DNA of 64,000 bases, from assembly GCF_027988105.1 (NCBI RefSeq), contig NZ_JAQJZJ010000004.1, forward strand, positions 434,001-498,000, in the 5' to 3' direction. The position numbers and the translations under genes were made by a program. Every line of letters begins with the position of its first letter. The first letter of the stretch is position 1. The notes under the pieces were generated by a model that was not told the origin of the DNA, ran no database searches, and was given only the letters and a program-made list of their open reading frames with translations. Source of the stretch: Pseudomonas aestuarii. Lineage in GTDB: Bacteria > Pseudomonadota > Gammaproteobacteria > Pseudomonadales > Pseudomonadaceae. Positions 42,901-48,209 of the stretch are shown in pieces.

Positions 42901-44325
42901 AAGGACACCCATTCAGCTGAAAGCATTAAGGGTTATGCCGTTGCTGGCATCAGCGCTGGCATCACTGCCGGCGTCGTGAACAGCGCCTGGGGTGTTAGTA
43001 CCGAGGCTGCCCAAACTGCCAGCAAAGGGTTTGAACTGGGCACTGTTGGCGGTGCGGCCAAGTTCGCCGGCTACTCAGCCACCAATGCCACTGTGCAGGC
43101 GGGTGTAGGTACGGCCATTCAGGGCGGAAGCTTTAGCGATAACCTGAACGGTGCATTGGTCAGCCAGGCGCAGAACGTGGCAGGCGCCCTGGCCTTTAAT
43201 GCGGTAGGGGATTACACCAAGGACGTATGGGCGGATGGCAGCCCGCAGAAAATCGCCTTGCATGCGTTGGTCGGTGGCCTTCTGAGCGAAGCGGCCGGTG
43301 GCGACTTCGCCACCGGCGCGGCGGCGGCGGGGGCCAACGAGGCGCTGGTCAATCAGCTCAATACCTTGGTTGACGGGAACGAGAACCTGCTGCTGATGGC
43401 TTCGCAACTGGTCGGGTTGACGGCGGCGGGGCTGGTGGATGGCGATTTGCAGCAGGGGGCGGATATTGCGGCTAATGCTACGACTTTCAACTATCTGCTT
43501 CATCATGAGGTAGTTGAAATGCTTGAAGAGCAGAAAAAATGCTCTTCGAACCAAGCTTGCAAGGACGAGATAAGGGAGCGGTATGCCGAGCTGAGTGAAC
43601 AGCGCATCCAAGAGCTACCATCAATTTGTCAGAGTGATCTCAGCGCATGCAATAACATCTCAACCCAGTTGCAAGCGGATGCTCCAAAAATCCAGGCTTT
43701 GGCGGATCAACTCCGAAGGAGTGGCGATGGTGACACTGCCAGCGTGATAGGCTGGTTGGTTCCCGGCAGCAACCAGACTGCGCAGGACATAGTCACCAAT
43801 AGTAATGTTGTGCAGCAGGGGGGCGAGGGGGCTGGAGTCTTAGCAGCGGGTGCCCAGCTTATTGCGAGTGGAGTTGGTGGGGTTAAACCGGGAAGTGCAT
43901 CTGGTGTAAAAGGGGGCTCAGTTCCGAATCTAACTGAGCGGGGCACGTTGGTTAACCTGCGCCCTAATGATGTTGCTATTGCACAGCGGCCGGTAAGAAC
44001 GCTTGTACAGGATGAATCCGGTCGCTACTGGCTGCAAACCTCAACCGGGAAGAGAATAACACCGTCAGGTTCATATGATTTTGTAACTATGCCGGATGGC
44101 AGTGTTCGAGTTGCCAGGCCAAATGTGAATCAAGACTTTTCGACCCACCTTGGGCTAAGTGGTGGTGGAGAAGTTAAATATGCGGGCTCTATACGCTTTG
44201 GGAATAATGATGGTCCAAGCCGAGGAACAATAACTCAATGGACTAATAATTCTGGGCATTATCAGCCGTCTGCAACTTTAAGTAATAATGCTGGGTTGCC
44301 GCAGGGCTTATTTAATCCGAGGTAG
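33982..44325 (+). CDS. cdiA: CdiA-type contact-dependent inhibition toxin/adhesin (TpsA)
   Basis: A 3447-residue exoprotein. Order of parts: signal peptide (1-29); TPS secretion domain (about 30-280) with the N139-P-H-G-I motif and C145/C148; long filamentous repeat region (about 340-1900) of ~20-residue LDNxxGxLxS units; a Tyr/Pro-containing segment (about 1910-2130) with C1934/C1937, at the place of the receptor-binding/YP region; a second FHA-type region (about 2430-2850); a pretoxin region with a strongly hydrophobic stretch (about 2900-2935); and a ~275-residue variable C-terminus. Starts at ATG 33982, seven bases after GGAG. CdiB secretes it, and the C-terminal toxin is delivered to neighbouring cells on contact. 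The toxic activity is not identifiable. Confidence 0.93.
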   Translation: MDVRTPLFQNIACVLIGVLFLNPLVATAAQLTVDATLGGNTSLDQAGNGVPIVNIATPNGSGLSHNRFGEYNVGQQGLILNNATAATQSTQLGGIILGNPHFNGQAAGLILNEVTGANASQLRGYTEVAGKSAAVIVANPHGISCDGCGFINTPRVTLTTGKPMVENGRLDRFDVDGGQISIDGAGLNASNVDQFDLITRSAKLNAELYAKQLNVITGRNQVKADDLTVTAKAADGSAKPQLAIDSSALGGMYAGAIRLVGTEAGVGVKLAGDMAASAGDIQIDANGQLSLAQTAASRDILLKGESIELTGKSYAGRHVDVQAQQSLSLAQDQSLAARERIELKSGQLDNQGLIEAGVNADNSRNLIGDVTLQGENLRNSGSVIASRELSAVFDGQLDNRAGTLSGKTDTNLTAGSLNNGVDGRVLSQGNLTIGVDELDNSGGLIASAKNLHVTAGADLHNQDGEISSQADAALEARNLNNQGGLIAAGSRLQVTAAELDNRQGGLLSSEGSLTLSDTAVDNQGGAIVAEQQLTIDGKSLDNRGGLVSGKADVSVEVDAVLDNRVQGTLVADGKMTVAAAELRNADRGQVAAKGDLELSVGVLSQQGDVATATQAGELLSEGKLTLLADSIDNRQGGLIAAGKGLDIRASSSLRNSAGEISTQALASIRVQAAAGQPAALLDNSDAGLIVGDQGLELTVQRLLNNARGVLAGRDNLLLIGDSLNNSAGGTLSSQKVLAVQLTGALENQDQGALLSGGSLMVEAASLNNSAGGLLSSAGALTVDKAALNNQGGKLVSDGQLTISNSSLDNSNSGIISAQQALTIGTGQLDNQNEGLISSGAGLTVTAGLINNYEQGLIAGKGAVQVSATGLDQHAGGELISETSLTLDLQGGDLNNNDKGLVASPGALLLKNLGEVDNSAGGEISSAQSFLLKADQLNNSAGRVISGQALELQITQALLNNLKGALSAAKLTVAAASLDNSGAGVLASSGDLEIDLDGKLDNHDQGLISAGQALTVTSASLDNSNQGLLASDGALTLTTGAADNRGGSLASQTTLDATSADLDNRGGLLSSQQALTLTAADVDNRDGGLITSADSLTLTADSLDSSRDLTAIGGEVSAKQALSLTVKKLIQRQGRLIGEAGVSLDLQGGDLDNREGLLFANGPLTVANLRKLDNRGGELSSSQSYSLVASEIDNGDKGALISSGTLTIDLDAGALRNAAGGLISGWQGLTVDAGSLDNSALGTLSSRDGELDIELSGALDNSGEGALVSKGKLTVDAASLDNSDKGILSSEGDLELTLTDKLDNHDGGLIDTLGVLTVAAGEVDNRSGQIGSEKAASVTAASLDNSAGQLSSSAALSLTLTGDLTNTQGAKLASAGPLMLKAAGIDNQGGSLISQNLLHITGSSLNNGNGGTLAARNALGITLGSGTLTNSADGLIHSELGTLDIQAQSLNNNGGALSSQQDLTLNLDGKLDNQSGRIESLEGNLDLQKSSAVDNSSGLLSSVSGWLKLLSAGLFDNDAGTTQAQSLEIDAEGVDNQAGHISALTGDTNIDIGTATFNNQGGGLYAHQLLKVIAGDFNNQGAQAGQGGKVAAEIIDFSLSGALNNGYGILESGSTLSLAAASIDNQYGSLRALGASGDTSLIADSLDNRNGTLETANANLDMSVASLQSSGGSIQHVGTGDFGLSAAQVIGAGGDLSTNGLFTLTADNWTNSGVLQAGKLELNIGAFTQTASGQLLAGTSLTGTGGTWINNGLLASDGILDLDLSGAYSGSGQVTSLGDLSLHAASISLGNSARIAGGGLTNVSATGLLSNLGKLTSAGDLTVTANTLNNYGTLGSAENLRIVAPTLLNQSGLIFSGADMTLWVDNFTNKYADVYSLGALSIAKNDQLAQAGTVENISGTLESAGDMRINAQTLDNRTDVYSLGRELISGYLALRCYDCSGDHYTVDYVAKEFYEGSVLDDSPSAFISSGGNFDFVGGDLFNRQSTISAAGNITVQAANFSNIGAIGGTIERTRIYHTGRVTDGTVERFIYDYVDPYNQRNNPDYPNVYYVDDRGDIRLAIARLVLERRGSEVEVYVTHLFDSVTDKLVSIPHAYGNNLPASQYDPNNLLQLPSALAERYALVSDVEIATNGGEVRSAVVQAGGNVSIQAAQNLENSAIRQDYVHSVGSNLMADTSAAGTGKSTVAHLNLQLPPDLQQQQVNPLTLPGFSLPQGENGLFRLSEQGATSGVAAAAQGATGDNGLSASAVTVDAAQESLGPVASAGSTWSLQAGQGTSSGSGASDTASLSLDGVQSLPSSSVPSTSHKYLIETNPELTNLKQFLGSDYMLGNLGYTPDNTQKRLGDGLYEQRLIREAVVARTGQRFLAGLTSDEAMFRYLMDNAIASKQALNLSLGVTLSAEQVAALTHDIVWLEEFEVNGEKVLVPVLYLAQANNRLGPNGALIQGENLSLITGGDLNSIGTLRASNNFSAVAGGSINNGGLIDAGNRLDMLAADSIRNDQGGIIRGRDLSFTALTGDVLNERSVTQHEGAARSRHYIQDIADSAARIEAANSLSFSAGRDVANIGGVLDSGGDIDIDAGRDVIIASAQERLLDEYGRKNRNSRTTQYAAEVSSGRDVEIIASRDFTAIDGRIDAYNDITVGAGRDMTLASAANEEHFYSKTKRGSKKVTRQEDHVHQQATEVSANGDVMLSANNNMVLSASRVTAGGEAYLVAGEQMALLAAEDLDYSLYDMKKKGSWGSKKTQRDEITKITNVGSEITTGGDLTLLSGGDQTYQRARLESGEDLTLASGGSITFEGVKDLEQESHEKSKNSFVWTSAKGKGNTDETLRQSVLLAQGEVVIKAVEGLKIDIKQVNKQSVTQTIDAMVKADPQLAWLKEAELRGDVDWRRVKEIHESFKYEHSGLGGGAAIIIAIVLAVITAGAGTAIAAAAGGAVGGGTVGTVVGAVAQGAFHASVAQTAISTINNKGNPLAVIKDTHSAESIKGYAVAGISAGITAGVVNSAWGVSTEAAQTASKGFELGTVGGAAKFAGYSATNATVQAGVGTAIQGGSFSDNLNGALVSQAQNVAGALAFNAVGDYTKDVWADGSPQKIALHALVGGLLSEAAGGDFATGAAAAGANEALVNQLNTLVDGNENLLLMASQLVGLTAAGLVDGDLQQGADIAANATTFNYLLHHEVVEMLEEQKKCSSNQACKDEIRERYAELSEQRIQELPSICQSDLSACNNISTQLQADAPKIQALADQLRRSGDGDTASVIGWLVPGSNQTAQDIVTNSNVVQQGGEGAGVLAAGAQLIASGVGGVKPGSASGVKGGSVPNLTERGTLVNLRPNDVAIAQRPVRTLVQDESGRYWLQTSTGKRITPSGSYDFVTMPDGSVRVARPNVNQDFSTHLGLSGGGEVKYAGSIRFGNNDGPSRGTITQWTNNSGHYQPSATLSNNAGLPQGLFNPR
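35000..39500 (+). repeat. Filamentous-haemagglutinin repeat array within cdiA
   Basis: Some 60-base degenerate units encode the recurring pattern LDNxxGxLxSxxxLxL (for example SLDNSNQGLLASDGALTL and SLDNSDKGILSSEGDLEL). They form the beta-helical stalk that projects from the cell. Several neighbouring units are close to identical at DNA level. Confidence 0.85.
43498..44325 (+). other. cdiA-CT: variable toxin-encoding segment
   Basis: After the boundary-like NATTFNYLLHHEVVEM the DNA becomes clearly more AT-rich and codon use changes. This segment encodes residues ~3173-3447. A helical, cysteine-bearing part (KKCSSNQACKDE...SICQSDLSACNN) is followed by a hydrophobic glycine-rich linker and a C-terminal domain ending in SIRFGNNDGPSRGTITQWTN then NSGHYQPSA. 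No VENN motif is present. I see no HNH, colicin or EndoU signature. Confidence 0.75.
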
Positions 44326-44333
44326 GCCAGGTT

Positions 44334-44732
44334 ATGAATGAAAGGCAAAAAATACTATGTGCACAGCTTGCAAAAATGGAATCTAAGCAGGCTGCTGAAT
44401 GGTTGATAAACAGATATCCGGTAGACTCCATAGATTATGGCGAGGCTCTGTTATTGATCCCCCATCGGTCTTGGAAACGATCCGATCAGAAGCGACTGGC
44501 TCAGCACTACTTTATAAAACTGCCTTTCTCTGGCGCGGGAGGATATGAGGCGTTTGCTTCATTTATGTCTGTAAAGACTTTTCTGGATTGTGTTCGGGAA
44601 CGCTTGCCAATGAATGCTTCTGACGCAAGCTTGCTGCTGTATTACTTGATCCCTGTTCTTAACAAAGCTGCGAAAAACGACTCTGATCGGCAGTTGATTA
44701 TGAATCTTGTCAATGAAATACGGCCCTCATGA
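44334..44732 (+). CDS. cdiI: Probable CdiI immunity protein
   Basis: A 132-residue predicted all-helical cytosolic protein (MNERQKILCAQLAKMESKQAAEWLINRYPVD...) that starts eight bases after the cdiA stop and has the same low-GC, AT-rich codon use as the cdiA-CT. No signal peptide or TM segment. I recognise no family from the sequence alone. Position, size, strand and base composition are what identify it: every functional CDI locus carries a cognate immunity gene directly after cdiA. It is followed at once by an inverted-repeat element that can act as a terminator. Confidence 0.75.
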   Translation: MNERQKILCAQLAKMESKQAAEWLINRYPVDSIDYGEALLLIPHRSWKRSDQKRLAQHYFIKLPFSGAGGYEAFASFMSVKTFLDCVRERLPMNASDASLLLYYLIPVLNKAAKNDSDRQLIMNLVNEIRPS

Positions 44733-44743
44733 CGGTACTGTGG

Positions 44744-44838
44744 AAAAAGGGGACACCCATTAGCCTTGACTTGAGACCGGCTAATGGGTGTCCCCTTTTT
44801 CGTTTGTCCCCTTTTTCGTTTAAATAATGGGTGTCCCC
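44744..44838. repeat. Perfect 22-bp inverted repeat plus truncated copies (AAAAAGGGGAC type)
   Basis: Arms 44744-44765 (AAAAAGGGGACACCCATTAG then CC) and 44779-44800 are perfect reverse complements with a 13-base loop and end in TTTTT, so the element can terminate the cdiAI transcript. It is followed by a partial duplication of TGTCCCCTTTTTCGTTT and a further copy of AATGGGTGTCCCC (44826-44838). AAAAAGGGGAC motifs of this kind commonly flank REP/IS200-like elements in gammaproteobacteria; no transposase is present here. Confidence 0.75.
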
Positions 44839-45199
44839 TATTTTACGCGGCACCAGTCGCGATCTGGTAACTTGGCTGCAAGGTGAGAAATTCATGCCGG
44901 AGCGTTTTATCGCCTGGCCGAGCAGCGCCTACGGCTTTATTCCTCATGGTGTCAGCGCCGAATGCCACTCTCGTTGTCCCGATGAAGACCTGGCCATCAT
45001 GCTGATCGAACGCGCGCTACGCTTGTTCTGCCGACGCATGCATTACACCGTCGCCGAACAGGACCTCGATCCGTCCAGCTGGAGCATGCCGATGCTGCCG
45101 GCCAGCTGCCTCGTACTCAGCGCAGTCGCTGCTGTGCACAATTTAACAGGTGAATTCAGCCGCTGCCCGGCGCTGGGTGCGGGCGTGAGCAGCAACTAA
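44831..45199 (+). pseudogene. C-terminal fragment of a cytochrome P450 (CYP152/fatty-acid peroxygenase-like)
   Basis: The open frame encodes only the last ~115 residues of a P450: ILRGTSRD, then the FMPERF motif, the haem region YGFIPHGVSAECHSRCPDED with the ligand cysteine, and a tail YTVAEQDLDPSSWSMPMLPA resembling bacterial CYP152 peroxygenases. About 300 N-terminal residues are missing. The homology begins immediately at the end of the 44744-44838 repeat, so the gene was truncated there. The first possible start is GTG 44831, within the repeat. The product could not fold into a functional P450. Confidence 0.72.
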
Positions 45200-45215
45200 A
45201 GGTGCAGACGCGGGA

Positions 45216-45521
45216 ATGCAGATGCTGAATCAAGTGGGCGATGAGATCTGGACCCTGGATGGCCCCGCCGTGCAGTTCTACGGCATGCCCTATACCACCC
45301 GGATGACCGTGGTGCGGCTCGCCCGCCTGACCGGGATACTCGCACCCAACGGCAAAACCCCGATCGACTGGCGCTTGAGCTTTATCTTCGGCAGGTCGGA
45401 GGCCAGACGCTCGCTGGCGACGCTGCTGGCCTGGGAGCCGGAGAACATCATTCTCGCCCACGGCGAATGCGTGTCCGGCAATGCACTGGATTTTTTGCGC
45501 AAATCGTTCGCCTGGGTCTAG
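45216..45521 (+). pseudogene. DUF4336 family gene with internal in-frame deletion
   Basis: The 101-codon frame joins a normal DUF4336 N-terminus (MLNQVGDEIWTLDGPAVQFYGMPYTTRMTVVRL) directly to a normal C-terminus (ARLTGILAPNGKTPIDWRLSF ... LAWEPENIILAHGE). The family is usually some 230-260 residues long, so roughly 130-150 residues of the metallo-hydrolase-like core are gone, including the metal-ligand region. The join lies near 45318. The frame is open, but the product is probably inactive. ATG 45216 or, better spaced from GGGA, ATG 45222 could start it. It lies just after the P450 fragment. Confidence 0.68.
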
Positions 45522-45592
45522 CGGGCCGTCGAAGCACCTTGGCCAAGCGCGGCAGGAAGCCCGAGCCTACGCAGCTGGTTTTCCACGGCCTG

Positions 45593-45808
45593 CTAGCGGC
45601 GCAGCATGCGATAGCCCAGTAGCAGGGCGCAGACGCCAGCGAGAATGGCCGCAGCTATCATCCCGACGAGCGGGATGATGCCAGCCATCTCGTCGTAGCT
45701 GATCTTGAAGATCGGATCTTCGTGCAGGCGCATGCCGATGCCGAAGTAGATCGCCAGGAGCACGCCGGCAGCGAGGAAGAAAAGCAGGATTTTGCTGGTG
45801 CCGTCCAT
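45593..45808 (-). CDS. Small membrane protein, two TM helices, unknown function
   Basis: A 71-residue protein (MDGTSKILLFFLAAGVLLAIYFGIGMRL...) with two predicted TM helices (about 6-25 and 44-66) separated by a short polar loop. ATG 45808 has GGAG six bases upstream; the longer frame to 45886 adds a non-hydrophobic leader without a ribosome site. No family recognised. It stands alone between the decayed region and the lipoprotein operon. Confidence 0.6.
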   Translation of the reverse strand: MDGTSKILLFFLAAGVLLAIYFGIGMRLHEDPIFKISYDEMAGIIPLVGMIAAAILAGVCALLLGYRMLRR

Positions 45809-46001
45809 AGGGAGCTCCACGCTGTCGGTAAGGGGTCGAGTGTAGTCCAGCATGGCGCTGTGTTCTGCCAGTGGTGCGCGGCTCAACGGCGACGGAACAG
45901 CTGCCGCGGTTAGGGGCTAAAGGGGTCGGCGACCAAGGATCAGTATCGGGACGCTAATAATCAATGACACTGACCCCATTGATCGTTGATCCATAGAGAC
46001 T

Positions 46002-46022
46002 AGACCGGCATGCCGCCGGTCT
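46002..46022. terminator. Hairpin downstream of the lipoprotein operon
   Basis: AGACCGGC (46002-46009) and GCCGGTCT (46015-46022) pair perfectly with a 5-base loop, 45 bases after the last gene of the minus-strand operon. No clear T tract on either strand, so termination is only suggested. Confidence 0.4.
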
Positions 46023-46067
46023 TGTGCGTGTTGCTGGGGCAGTTTGTTACTGCGCGGCCAGCTGGGT

Positions 46068-46715
46068 TTATGGTGCGCGTGGGCCGTGGAGGATGCCGTT
46101 GGGCTTGTTGGCCGTCAGCAGCCGTTGGCTGGCGATGCCGGCGACTTCATGGCCCCGGTCACTGAGGGTGTTGATGATCTGGTTGACTGCCGCGGTGACC
46201 AGCAGGCCAATCAGACCGCCGCCGCTGTTGTTCTGATTTTCGGCGGTGCTGGCCAGGGCGCGGCCTTCCCAAAGCAGTTGACCGTTGCGCAGGTCGATGA
46301 GTTTGGCATTGGCGGCCACCACGACTTCGCTGCTGATCACCTTATAACTGCTGCCATATTGGGTGACTTCGATGTAGAGGGCCGCATCTGCGCCGAAGAT
46401 TTCGTGCAATTTGGCCGGTGGGGCCATGTGCATCTCGTCGGCATTCATCAAGCCGTTCTGCTTGAACGTTTCGTCCACCAGCGCCACCGGCAAGACGTAG
46501 TAGCCCGCTTCGGCGAGGGGTAGGGTCACGTGTGAGAGCAGGCTGTAGCTGGCTTTGATGTCCGGCGATTTGTTGATCGGCGGTAGCACCACGATGGAAG
46601 CTGGCTTGCTCTGTTTGAATGCGGTGTAGTCGTAGGGCGTGGGGGTAGCGCAGCCGGTGATCAGGCCACTCAGGAGCAGCAGGGCCAGCGCTTTGAAGGG
46701 GATGTGGCAAGTCAT
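46068..46715 (-). CDS. DUF799/GNA1162-family lipoprotein
   Basis: A 215-residue lipoprotein with a signal peptide and lipobox LITGC, then the GNA1162-like domain (SIVVLPPINKSPDIKASYSL..., with DADAALYIEVTQYG-type core and NAKLIDLRNGQLLWEG). The fold is related to TolB/CsgG N-terminal domains. It is the third gene of a CsgG-DUF4810-DUF799 cassette conserved in many proteobacteria and thought to form an envelope complex; the role is unknown. Confidence 0.88.
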   Translation of the reverse strand: MTCHIPFKALALLLLSGLITGCATPTPYDYTAFKQSKPASIVVLPPINKSPDIKASYSLLSHVTLPLAEAGYYVLPVALVDETFKQNGLMNADEMHMAPPAKLHEIFGADAALYIEVTQYGSSYKVISSEVVVAANAKLIDLRNGQLLWEGRALASTAENQNNSGGGLIGLLVTAAVNQIINTLSDRGHEVAGIASQRLLTANKPNGILHGPRAP

Positions 46716-46721
46716 GATTGC

Positions 46722-47081
46722 TTATCTCCCGGCGTTACGCAGCAGGAAGTCCATGTAGACAGCGGACTCGGGGAATAGGGTTTTCTCGGTTTCGAACTGC
46801 TGGCGAACCTGGTCCGCTTTGCCGATTTCGGCGTAGAGCATGCCGAGGTGGGCATGAAAGCCGGGGGGCGGGGTGGCGTCGTGGGCGCGGGCTTCCTGCA
46901 GGCTGGCTTCCAGGGCGGCTATCTGCTGCTGCGGGCCGCTCTCATGCTTGAAGTGTTCGTAGACCTGCTCCTGGTAGCCGGCCCAGTGGTAGAGCGGCTT
47001 GGGTTGGCTGACGCAGCCACCCAGGAGTGTGGCGGAGGCCAGCGCGAGCAGTACGCCGTACTTCTTCATCTCGATAGTCAT
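46722..47081 (-). CDS. DUF4810 family lipoprotein
   Basis: A 119-residue lipoprotein with signal peptide and lipobox LLGGC, followed by the DUF4810 pattern LYHWAGYQEQVYEHFK and a TPR-like helical part (PGFHAHLGMLYAEIGKADQVRQQFETEK). The start at 47081 has AAGGAAG upstream; the ATG at 47069 is also possible. Spacing to its neighbours is 6 and 18 bases, so the three lipoproteins are one operon. Confidence 0.88.
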   Translation of the reverse strand: MTIEMKKYGVLLALASATLLGGCVSQPKPLYHWAGYQEQVYEHFKHESGPQQQIAALEASLQEARAHDATPPPGFHAHLGMLYAEIGKADQVRQQFETEKTLFPESAVYMDFLLRNAGR

Positions 47082-47099
47082 CGGGGTGTCTTCCTTGAG

Positions 47100-47771
47100 T
47101 TATTGCGCCGGGCGCCAGGTGCCCGTGTCGACACCGTCAACCAGGTTGTTGACTGCTTCACGGATGGCCAGATCGAGCACTTTGCCGTTGAGCGTGGAGT
47201 CGTAACTGGCGGTGCCGCCGAAGCCGATGATTTCGCGGTTCGACAGGCTGAACTCGCCGGCGCCTTGGACCGAGAAAACCACTTCGGAGGTCTGCACGTT
47301 GACGATGTTCAGGTTGACCTTGGCATAGGCAACTTGCGATTTGGCGCGACCGAGGATGCCGAACAGTTGGTGGTCGCCGATTTCCTTGCGGCCGAACTCG
47401 GTGACATCGCCGGTCACCACGAAATCGGCGCCGCGCAGTTGCTGGCTCTTCTTCGAGATCACACTTTCCTGTTGAATTTCTGCGAGGTTGTCGCGATCCA
47501 GCACGCTGAAGCGGTTGGACTGCTGCAGGTGGGTAATCAGGATGGTCTTGGCTTGGCCGCCGAGACGATCGACTCCATCGGAGAATAGGCCGCGCATGTA
47601 GCTGGAGCGGTTGTCGAACTTGCCCACGGCAATCGGGTTGCGCGGGCCGTGATAAACGCTTTGGGCCGAGGTTACTTTGGCGACTTCGAGGGTGCGCGAT
47701 TGTTCGGTTGCGCAGCCGTTCAACAGACCAATCAGGCCAATCAGGCTGACGGCAAGTAGCGTTGTTCTCAT
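47100..47771 (-). CDS. CsgG/HfaB-family lipoprotein
   Basis: A 223-residue lipoprotein with lipobox LLNGC and a CsgG-like domain (IAVGKFDNRSSYM..., ILITHLQQSNRFSVLDRDNLAEI..., GADFVVTGDVTEFG). CsgG relatives form outer-membrane pores or envelope assemblies, but no curli genes are nearby. It is the first gene of the three-lipoprotein operon. Confidence 0.9.
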   Translation of the reverse strand: MRTTLLAVSLIGLIGLLNGCATEQSRTLEVAKVTSAQSVYHGPRNPIAVGKFDNRSSYMRGLFSDGVDRLGGQAKTILITHLQQSNRFSVLDRDNLAEIQQESVISKKSQQLRGADFVVTGDVTEFGRKEIGDHQLFGILGRAKSQVAYAKVNLNIVNVQTSEVVFSVQGAGEFSLSNREIIGFGGTASYDSTLNGKVLDLAIREAVNNLVDGVDTGTWRPAQ

Positions 47772-48209
47772 GTGAGTGTTCTCGCTGGATGGTTTTTTGC
47801 GGTGGGTGTAGCGGGCTGAGTGACGCTACCGAGCAGTCCCTTGCGCGCGCGCTGGCATCGAGTAGAGAAGGGTGGGGCGTGTTGAAATGAAAATGGTTGG
47901 TGCATCCATGACCATTGCGTCCTTTGTCGGCCCGCCGTCCAGGTAGGTGGCGGCCGAGTACATCCGAGTGCGAGCAAGGTCCGGCTGCTGCGGCTGTATG
48001 GCGCGCAGCGCGACCGAGTACCTAGCGTTTTGGCTGGAGAAGTCTACAAAAACCAGAGGCAGGTGGCCAGTTGCCATTCACCGTGCACACGTGCCAGTTG
48101 TGACGTGAGTCACCTGCCTGGTAGGCACTCCGTTAACTAAAGGGGCGGAGTGGAATGGTACTTCGGGTGCGCGATGGGCGGGCCAGGCGTGCTGCCCCGC
48201 CAGCACGAC
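47772..48209. other. Intergenic region argH/lipoprotein operon (438 bp)
   Basis: No convincing gene: the minus-strand frames here (up to 83 codons) have no homology I recognise. Features: a 9-bp inverted repeat AGGCAGGTG (48057-48065) / CACCTGCCT (48111-48119) around a GTGCACACGTGC palindrome. It presumably holds the promoter of the lipoprotein operon. Confidence 0.5.

Noticed and set aside
44334..45199. Orphan cdiA-CT/immunity modules downstream of cdiI
   Set aside because: The downstream frames match a P450 fragment and DUF4336, not toxin or immunity proteins.
45917..46000. Possible IS-like end with GGATCA...TGATCC and TGACCCCATTGATC segments
   Set aside because: Inverted matches are short and no transposase or target duplication is visible.
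47826..48077. 83-codon minus-strand frame upstream of the lipoprotein operon
   Set aside because: No family, no ribosome site, and composition of non-coding DNA; treated as spacer.
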